In this document: one piece after another, positions 22,272 to 28,269 of the stretch
How the letters are laid out: the number at the start of each line of letters is the position of its first letter
How positions within the stretch are numbered: the first letter of the stretch is position 1
IMG/VR virus record: IMGVR_UViG_3300035698_012584
Coordinates: 1-28,269 of that record
Origin: a virus
Length of the DNA stretch: 28,269 bases
Direction: 5' to 3' (one strand)
Program-made: the position numbers and the translations under genes
The notes under the pieces: model-generated
Seen by the model: only the letters and a program-made list of their open reading frames with translations
Told to the model about the DNA's origin: nothing
Database searches by the model: none

Positions 22272-22520
22272 ATGAAATTTGACAAACAGAACTTTAAAGA
22301 GAATTTATTTGATTTTGCCGTAAACAATAACTTTTGTAAATTTACAGATCATGTTGAACTAAAGGAAATAATGTTAGAAGCGCTGGTTAAAAAGAAAGGT
22401 TTGTGTCCTTGTATTTTAAACGGTAAACCAGAAACTCATACTTGTCCTTGTAAAGAAATGGAAATAAGTATCAAAGAAACAGGTCAATGTAAATGTGGTT
22501 TATTTATAAGTAAAATATAA
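22272..22520 (+). CDS. mini ferredoxin-thioredoxin-reductase-like iron-sulphur protein, 82 aa
   Basis: Seven Cys, six in three Cys-x-Cys pairs: LCPC (C45, C47), THTCPC (C58, C60) and QCKCGLF (C73, C75). The order CPC ... CPC ... CxC followed by a hydrophobic end is the hallmark of the ferredoxin:thioredoxin reductase catalytic chain, which uses a 4Fe-4S cluster and an adjacent disulphide to reduce thioredoxin. Spacing differs: gaps of 10 and 12 residues, against 16 and 8 in plant FTR. The last pair is CKC instead of CHC. At 82 aa it is shorter than the usual 100-115 aa. AAAGGAG lies upstream with wide spacing. An unrelated zinc-binding protein remains possible. Confidence 0.7.
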   Translation: MKFDKQNFKENLFDFAVNNNFCKFTDHVELKEIMLEALVKKKGLCPCILNGKPETHTCPCKEMEISIKETGQCKCGLFISKI

Positions 22521-22524
22521 AAGT

Positions 22525-22532
22525 ATTATAAA
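22525..22532 (+). promoter_or_regulatory. T4-type late promoter octamer
   Basis: TATAAATA in context TATTATAAATAATATTAA, 34 bp before the next start. It lies in the 45-bp gap after the FTR-like gene. Confidence 0.75.
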
Positions 22533-22565
22533 TAATATTAATTAAGAAAATAAGGAGAAATACAA

Positions 22566-22997
22566 ATGGGTATAGAAATTATTTCAGAAAATAATGGATT
22601 AGTTGTCGAAGCTATTGATGTAAATACTTTTTCAATCAGTTATACAATGGATAAAGCTAGAAGCACAGAAGTTAACTTATATTATGATTATACAAAAGGA
22701 GATGAAACTGCATGTAATATTACTTTTAAAGTTTCTGATCCAGATTTTTATTCAACAGTTGTTGGAGATATGTTGTTTGAATTAAAAATGTTAGGAAGTA
22801 CAAACATAACAGAAGATTATTTGATTATTGTCGCAGCAACAGAAGTTGGAAGAATTCCGATCCCAACATCATTTACAGAAGATAAATTGGTTGCAATAGT
22901 TGATTTAGCTGGTGGAACTGAAGGTGGACAAGGAACTTTCAAAATAGGAATAAAAGAAAATTCCGTTAATTTAAGAAAAGCTGAATTTAAAGAATAA
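22566..22997 (+). CDS. probable virion structural protein, 143 aa
   Basis: AAGGAG precedes the ATG, and a late promoter sits just upstream. The protein is beta-rich with regular alternating strands (GLVVEAIDVNTFSISYTM, then EDYLIIVAATEVGRIPIP and TFKIGIKENSVNLRKAEF), and it lacks charged helices. Position between terminase and tail fibres suggests a virion component. In T4 tail sheath and tube genes follow gene 17, but this protein resembles neither by eye. No family is recognised. Confidence 0.7.
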   Translation: MGIEIISENNGLVVEAIDVNTFSISYTMDKARSTEVNLYYDYTKGDETACNITFKVSDPDFYSTVVGDMLFELKMLGSTNITEDYLIIVAATEVGRIPIPTSFTEDKLVAIVDLAGGTEGGQGTFKIGIKENSVNLRKAEFKE

Positions 22998-23019
22998 TTT
23001 TTAAAAGGGGAATAATTAT

Positions 23020-23301
23020 ATGGGTTCAAATAGTTTTCATACATTTACAGCAAAGTTAGATGATGTAGAAGGAAAAATAATTTATCCTAGTGAATTAATT
23101 ACTGGAACGGGTTCTTTTTCTGGTGATGTTGATATTACAAAATCAAATCCATTGTTAAAGATGGATGACGGAACTAATTCTCTAGCTTTTCAAATGTTAG
23201 ACTCGGATCACAGATTTAGAATATATGATTATAATCTAGCAAAAGAACCTTTAGTTATAAACGCAATAAATTTTCAAGTTTTAAATGCAATAGAAGTATA
23301 A
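23020..23301 (+). CDS. small fibre-like protein, 93 aa
   Basis: An AAAAGGGG ribosome binding site precedes the ATG. Residues 30-90 (TGTGSFSGDVDITKSNPLLK, then LAFQMLDSDHRFRIYD and PLVINAINFQVL) resemble the repeating strands found before the tip of phage tail fibres, where a Gly/Ser-rich turn leads to a 'LxxDDGTNSxxFQMxD' strand pair. As a stand-alone 93-aa protein it may be a small collar or baseplate adaptor, or a split-off fibre module. It ends 22 bp before a strong intrinsic terminator. Confidence 0.65.
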   Translation: MGSNSFHTFTAKLDDVEGKIIYPSELITGTGSFSGDVDITKSNPLLKMDDGTNSLAFQMLDSDHRFRIYDYNLAKEPLVINAINFQVLNAIEV

Positions 23302-23322
23302 CTTATTAAAATAACATATAAT

Positions 23323-23358
23323 AAAAAGAGATTTCTTTTACCAGATTTCTCTTTTTTA
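23323..23358 (+). terminator. intrinsic terminator
   Basis: AAAAAGAGA (23323-23331) pairs with TCTCTTTTT (23348-23356), followed by further T residues. The structure reads as an A-rich arm, hairpin and U-tract and may work in both directions. It separates the terminase/virion unit from the tail-fibre unit. Confidence 0.75.
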
Positions 23359-23370
23359 TTATATAAGTCT

Positions 23371-23378
23371 TATAAATA
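23371..23378 (+). promoter_or_regulatory. T4-type late promoter octamer
   Basis: TATAAATA in context CTTATAAATAATAT, immediately after the terminator and 50 bp before the large tail-fibre gene. The terminator-promoter pairing makes the fibre locus its own late transcription unit. Confidence 0.8.
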
Positions 23379-23427
23379 ATATCGTAAATGAAAGAATAAT
23401 ATCAATTTTTATACAAAGGAGAAGTTT

Positions 23428-25884
23428 ATGCCAATTACAGATAGTTTTTATAGTTTTTTAAAGAAATTAAATACAGGAGCCGGAGGAACTGGTGCTGTTG
23501 ACTCAGTAAATAGTAAAACTGGTATTGTTACATTAAATTCTGGTGAAATTCCAGAGGGAACAAATAAATATTATACAGACCAAAAAGTTGCAGATTATTT
23601 AACTGCAAATCCAGTTTCCGCTCCGGTTGACTCAGTAAACGGAGAAACTGGTGTAGTAGTTTTAGATACAGATGATGTAACTGAGGGAACAAATAAATAT
23701 TATGATAAATCTCAAATGTTACAAGATACTGCTTCTGCAACAACAGACCCTAACGGATTTTTAAGCACAGGTACAAATGTAGATATTACTTTTAGTGAAA
23801 CTACTAGATTATTAACTGTAACACCAACGGGTACAGATTATACAATTTATCACACTGGTACCGAAAGATTAATTAATTCAGTTAGAACAATTACAATTTC
23901 TACTGATTATGGTGCTCATTGGATATATTTAGATGGTGATGGAAATTTACAAGAATTTGTCAATCCAACTCACGACCAAACAGCTCAATTATTTACTTCA
24001 CAAGTTCTTTGTTCTTATGTATTTTGGAATAATGAACAAAATAAAGCAGTTTTTGTAATTAAAGAAACTCACGGTTGTGCAATGTCTGGAGCAACTCATG
24101 GTACTTTACATAGAAATGTAGGTACCACTTATACTGGTGGTTTATCATTACAAAATTATATTAATGAAGGTGATGGTGATTTAGATATTTCTGCTAAAGT
24201 TGGAATAACCGATGGAACAATAATGGATGAAGATATTCACCATTTATTATCAGAGGGTACATCAAACCAATTAATGAATGCAATTTTAAAAGCACCAATT
24301 TTATATAAATTAGGTTTAAATGGAATTTATACATATTTACCAGCAACTGATTTTGTTGTAACGCCAACTGGTACCGGAAGATTGGCTTATAATGATGTTG
24401 ATGCAAATGGTACTGGAAATTGGGGTTTATCAGAAGTTGCAGATGGTCAATATATGAACATATATTTAATGGGTACTCCCGATGTAAGAACTCCAGTAGT
24501 TTCATTACTTGGTCAATATACCTATGGTAAAGAAAAAGATGCAAAAAATGCTATAGAATTAAGTACAATGAATTTAGAAGGTCTTGAAATATCAGAATTT
24601 AAATTTTTATATAAATTAACATTTAGAACAAGAAATGCTTATAATAACGCTGTAAAGGCTGTTCATCATTGGAATCCTACTAGTGCAGATTTAAGAAATA
24701 TAATTGTAGGTGAAAGTACAATTTCTAATTTTACTTCAAACCATAATGATTTAGCAAATAGAGATGTAGAAGATTCTCATCCATCTTCAAGTATATCTAC
24801 AGAAGTTACAAATTTTGATGGTATATTAAGTGCAACGGAAGACGATGTTCAGAAAGCGTTGGATGCATTGGACGATCATGGTCATACCGATTTACATACT
24901 CATTCAAATGATACAATATTAGATAATACAACTGCTAGTTTTACAACAACATTAGAAACTGCAATTGGTACTAATACTACAGATTCACATACTCATACAA
25001 ATGAAACTATTTTAGATAATACAACAGCAAGTTTCACAACAACAATAGAAACATCAATCGGGGAAAACGTGACACATAGTGCGATAGCAGCGGGCAACCC
25101 ACATAGCGTAACTGGCGCAGAAACTTCATATGATGATACAGAATTTTCATTAGGAGTAACTAATGTTCAAGATGCTATTGATGAAGTTATAACAAATGTA
25201 GTCGGAATAGAATCCGCTAGAGATGTTATAATATCTGGATATATATCCTATTATAGAGATCATACGGATGTCTCAGGTTTAGTAACTGGTGATCGAATAG
25301 TTACAAGTTTAACATTTGGTGATTTTGAAGCTGAAGATATTTTAGAATATACAGGATCGGGTTGGGACTTGATATTAAGACCGACCGGCGGAGAAAGTGT
25401 TGTAATGTTACCAATGAATGCTATGCTTATTTTTCAATCCGGAGAATGGGTTCCAACCGGAGCACAAGGTGTTTTTGATGGTGATGATAATTTCCTCACT
25501 GGTCAATTTATTAAAGACGCACTTATAACTAATCAAAATAGAGATTTTGGTTTCGTCATTGGTGCAAGAGATACAGATTTAGTATTAAATGAATATTCAG
25601 CAAAAATAAATTGTCCTTATGCTGGAACTATAAATAATATAAGATTAGCTTGTTCAACTGCTCCAACGGGTGCAAGTTTAATAATTGATATTTTAAAAAA
25701 TGGAACTAGTATTTATCCAACGAGTACGAAACCTACAATTGCAATTAGTGCATTATCAGGTTCAGGTTTTGTTCCGGATACAACAGCAATCGCAATTGGT
25801 GATATTTTAGAATGTAAAGTAACACAAATTGGAAGTACAGTTGCAGGAAGTGAAGTAACAATAATAATAGAATCAAACATTTAA
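23428..25884 (+). CDS. long tail fibre protein, 818 aa
   Basis: AAGGAG precedes the ATG. Two copies of a fibre-shaft repeat stand at residues 24-49 and 67-92 (VDSVN-x-x-TG-x-V-x-L, then EGTNKYY), a motif common in phage fibres. A globular stretch (about 95-330) and a helical/beta region (330-480) follow. A His-rich repeat comes next (DHGHTDLHTH and again DSHTHTNE, with TILDNTTASFTTT between), probably binding metal ions along a trimeric shaft as in T4 gp37. The hinge-like GNPHSVTGAE motif follows, then a carboxy-terminal beta domain (about 600-818). It is likely a trimeric receptor-binding or shaft protein. The partner is the LamG protein downstream. Confidence 0.85.
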   Translation: MPITDSFYSFLKKLNTGAGGTGAVDSVNSKTGIVTLNSGEIPEGTNKYYTDQKVADYLTANPVSAPVDSVNGETGVVVLDTDDVTEGTNKYYDKSQMLQDTASATTDPNGFLSTGTNVDITFSETTRLLTVTPTGTDYTIYHTGTERLINSVRTITISTDYGAHWIYLDGDGNLQEFVNPTHDQTAQLFTSQVLCSYVFWNNEQNKAVFVIKETHGCAMSGATHGTLHRNVGTTYTGGLSLQNYINEGDGDLDISAKVGITDGTIMDEDIHHLLSEGTSNQLMNAILKAPILYKLGLNGIYTYLPATDFVVTPTGTGRLAYNDVDANGTGNWGLSEVADGQYMNIYLMGTPDVRTPVVSLLGQYTYGKEKDAKNAIELSTMNLEGLEISEFKFLYKLTFRTRNAYNNAVKAVHHWNPTSADLRNIIVGESTISNFTSNHNDLANRDVEDSHPSSSISTEVTNFDGILSATEDDVQKALDALDDHGHTDLHTHSNDTILDNTTASFTTTLETAIGTNTTDSHTHTNETILDNTTASFTTTIETSIGENVTHSAIAAGNPHSVTGAETSYDDTEFSLGVTNVQDAIDEVITNVVGIESARDVIISGYISYYRDHTDVSGLVTGDRIVTSLTFGDFEAEDILEYTGSGWDLILRPTGGESVVMLPMNAMLIFQSGEWVPTGAQGVFDGDDNFLTGQFIKDALITNQNRDFGFVIGARDTDLVLNEYSAKINCPYAGTINNIRLACSTAPTGASLIIDILKNGTSIYPTSTKPTIAISALSGSGFVPDTTAIAIGDILECKVTQIGSTVAGSEVTIIIESNI
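24895..25059 (+). repeat. two-copy 93-bp-period repeat in the fibre gene
   Basis: The segment starting at 24895 (codons for HTH) recurs at 24988 with similar but not identical codons, covering about 24 residues of each 31-residue unit. Silent differences show the copies are old or have been selected at the protein level. Confidence 0.8.
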
Positions 25885-25896
25885 GGAGAAATAAAA

Positions 25897-26430
25897 ATGT
25901 ATAATATAATTTTTGAAAAAGCAAAATATAATTCAATAAAAGGTGAATATACAATATGGGCTGGTTATCAAGAAGATGATGGCCCTATTATACCTTGGAA
26001 TTTTGTTATAAAATCCAGATATGACAATTTAACGGAAGCGATATTAACACAGAAAACTAAAGATGCTTTAATAATGAGAAATACTGATGTTAATTTAAAA
26101 ATTTCGGGTGCAATAGTTTTACCTACACCTTCACCAGAAATTTCACCAGAAGATTCAGAATTGGAATTAACTAAAATGGATTTAGAAATTGAAGTTTCAA
26201 TATTGAAAGAAAAAATAAAAGAAGTATTAACTGATTTAATGACTGAAGATGAACCATTACAAAAATTATCAGAAACTTTAAATACAGGTGGTTTATTAAC
26301 AGCGGAACAAATAACAGATTTAAATGCTAAAATTAAAGTAAAAATTCAAGTAAAAATGACAGAATATTTATCACTTAAAACAGAATATGAATTGAAGAAA
26401 TTAGAACTTATTAATTTAAACATAGCATAA
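25897..26430 (+). CDS. coiled-coil tail protein, possible fibre chaperone, 177 aa
   Basis: An AAGGAG site precedes the ATG. The first 75 residues look like a compact domain with aromatic strands (YTIWAGYQEDDGPIIPWNF). A Pro/Ser-rich linker (LPTPSPEISPEDSE, about 74-88) leads to two long amphipathic helices (90-125 and 140-175) with heptad-like Leu/Ile spacing. Tail-fibre assembly proteins of this size with a coiled-coil end are common next to fibre genes. A linker protein between fibre parts is equally possible. No family is recognised. Confidence 0.65.
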   Translation: MYNIIFEKAKYNSIKGEYTIWAGYQEDDGPIIPWNFVIKSRYDNLTEAILTQKTKDALIMRNTDVNLKISGAIVLPTPSPEISPEDSELELTKMDLEIEVSILKEKIKEVLTDLMTEDEPLQKLSETLNTGGLLTAEQITDLNAKIKVKIQVKMTEYLSLKTEYELKKLELINLNIA

Positions 26431-26461
26431 ATAAAAATATTAAATAGTGGATAGGAGAATT

Positions 26462-28269
26462 TTATGGCTTTTGATTTTGAATCACATATACGGTCACATT
26501 ATACATTAAATAAAACATATACTGATAAAACAACCAATCAAATAGATATGCGTTCAGACGCCGGATTACAAAATAGATGGTCAACCAATAATGGTTATCT
26601 TCATAGAATCCATTATTCTACAAGTGATTATCTTAGAATACCACCAGAATCAATGGCAGAAGACCCATCTGTTTCTGGTAGTCATGCTTTTTCTGGGGCA
26701 GTAGCAATATATTTTAATCCAATAGGAAATTTGAATCAAATAATTATACAGAAAAATTTATTATTTGAAATAAAAACTTATGGTAATTTAGTTAGATGTA
26801 GAAGTTTAGGCGCTACTAATTATAACACATATTCGGCAACAGAATTAATACCATATCAATGGAATTATATCGTGTGGACTAGAGCAAATTATTCTAATGC
26901 TCCGATTAAAATATATTTAAATGATTTTAGTTCAATGGGTCCTGGATCTTTTAATAACATATCAAGCACTAAAGATTGTTTAATTGGTACTTCAGCATCA
27001 GATGATATTAATTATTTAATATCACCAATTGCAAATTTAATAACATTTACTGGTTATGAAGTTTTAAGTACACAAACTGAAATTGAAGGATTAATGAATT
27101 ATATTAAAATGCCCATAAAAACTTCAATAGACCAGAATCTTTTATATGCTTCATATTTCGATGGAAGTCCGGATTCTTGGTGCATAGAGGGTAATCATCC
27201 AATAACTAATACTGCAACATTAGATACCGACAAAGATGGTGCATTAAATAGTTGTTATACTTTTAATGGTTCAACATCTTATATGGAATTTGATAATGTT
27301 GGATTAAATGTGTCAAGAAGATATAAGAATACTACCGATATACAAGAGGACAGAGCAAGTTATTCGTTTTGGATGAAAACAACTTCAACTGTTGATTTTA
27401 CACGTATTATAACTTTTGGTAATGGTAGCACAATTACTTCATTTGAAGTAAATTTTTATAATAATAAATTAATTTTTTCATGTAATGCATCAGCTATAAC
27501 TGCAACTGCAGACGTAAATGATGGTATTTGGCATCATATTGTATGTTCTTATGATGGTATAAATATGAAATTATATATAGATAATGTATTAGATGGTACT
27601 AGACTTAAAACTGGCGATATACCTGGTTTTACTACGTATGAATTAACAATAGGTAGAAAATATGCAGGTAATTCAACAAATTCTTATATCGGAAGTTTAG
27701 ATGAAGTTAGAGTTTATAATAAAGCATTAACATTAGATGAAGTTGATTACCTTTATGATTTAGGAGTTGCTAATTATAGAGATGATGATTATGGAGTAAT
27801 TTTTAAATATAAAAATATAACAGATGGAAATATTAGTGGTACTGATGGTGTTATTAATACAACATGGACATCAACTGTTGATAAGAATGGAACTCCGAGT
27901 GAAGCTATGGATATGGATGGAACAAAATATGGTGGAGTTACAGACCCATGCTTATATGTGGATAGAGGTGCAGTTTCTATGTGGGTTAAATTTAATAGTT
28001 TTGTTTCTGGTACTGCCGAAATGCTGTTAAATGGAAATTGGAGAACTACAACAAACACTAACATAAATATGATGATATTTCAAATAAAAGATGGTTTATT
28101 TAGATTTTATGGTTCTACAGCAGGAACCGTAACTAAATTCCAAAATGGAGCTACATTTGCACATACTTTAGTTGCTGATGAATGGTATCATATTGTATTT
28201 TCTTGGGATATGAGTAAACAGTTGGCGAGTACTTATGTTAATGGAGATTTATTCACAACTTGTACTTGG
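26462..28269 (+). CDS. LamG-repeat adhesin/tail fibre protein, partial (602 codons visible)
   Basis: The ATG at 26462 follows ATAGGAGA, and the frame stays open to the window end, so the carboxy terminus is missing. The visible part holds three concanavalin A/LamG-like lectin domains of roughly 200 residues. Domain 1 (about 15-220) has a diverged WNYIVWTRA strand. Domain 2 (about 222-425) is canonical, with IWHHIVCSYDGINMKLYIDN and SYIGSLDEVRVYNKALTLDE. Domain 3 (from about 435) has the matching WYHIVFSWDMSKQLASTYVN near the cut. Such domains bind glycans or cell-surface proteins, which fits a receptor-binding role at the end of the fibre locus. Confidence 0.85.

Noticed and set aside
26426-26433. 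CATAAATA as a late promoter for the LamG gene
   Set aside because: One mismatch at the first base and no TTATAAATAAT context. The gene can be read from the fibre promoter at 23371.
27824-28030. Rightward 68-codon frame near the window end
   Set aside because: Out-of-frame shadow of the open LamG-repeat gene that starts at 26462.

Overview
The window is a 28.3 kb piece of a very AT-rich (about 30% GC or lower, by eye) lytic myovirus of the T4 superfamily. The evidence is a set of T4-type core genes: large terminase (gp17), baseplate gp5, gp53, a probable gp27 and a gp48/gp54-type tube cap, head-completion nuclease gp4, clamp loader gp44 and gp62, and recombination nuclease gp47. Exact T4-type late promoter octamers (TATAAATA) also stand in five intergenic gaps. 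The host cannot be named. Strong GGAGG ribosome binding sites and TTGTAC/TATAAT promoters argue for a low-GC host with ordinary Shine-Dalgarno initiation and a sigma70-type polymerase. There are 38 genes, packed tightly, with many 4-8 bp overlaps. I saw no tRNA, CRISPR array, IS element or integrase.

Layout. (1) 1-4583, rightward: small proteins, most of which begin with a short basic leader followed by an [LI]xE|[SAT] site, resembling the capsid-targeting sequence that T4 protease gp21 removes from internal head proteins. The set includes an HExxH metallopeptidase-like protein, an unnamed enzyme-like protein and an ankyrin-repeat protein. (2) 4576-6294, leftward: a three-gene early operon with a nucleotidyltransferase-like protein. 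(3) 6322-6437: a symmetric divergent promoter region, then a 51-aa basic protein and a beta-helix tail spike (6610-8244). (4) 8245-9730: an apparently gene-free stretch, three small leftward early genes, and duplicated early promoters with their leader. (5) 9732-12562, rightward: replication and recombination genes 44, 47, a Cys-rich small protein and 62. (6) 12601-14679: a nuclease-like protein and more leader-bearing small proteins. (7) 14691-16266: a Nudix-NMN adenylyltransferase fusion for NAD metabolism and an unknown. (8) 16259-22249: head completion, baseplate tube cap, wedge gp53, hub gp27-like, hub gp5, small and large terminase. (9) 22272-28269: a mini ferredoxin-thioredoxin-reductase-like Cys protein, two virion-like proteins, then a tail-fibre locus with an 818-aa fibre, a coiled-coil protein and a LamG-repeat adhesin cut by the window end.

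Two transcription programmes are readable. A family of sigma70-like promoters (TTGTAC, 17-18 bp, TATAATTAAATA, with a conserved upstream block) drives the leftward accessory genes. The T4-like late octamer precedes the spike, the nuclease-like gene, the terminase block, a virion-like gene and the fibre locus. The most interesting accessory biology is the possible set of head-packaged, co-injected proteins, the stand-alone FTR-like gene, the NAD enzyme with its Nudix domain first, and an early promoter with no gene downstream.
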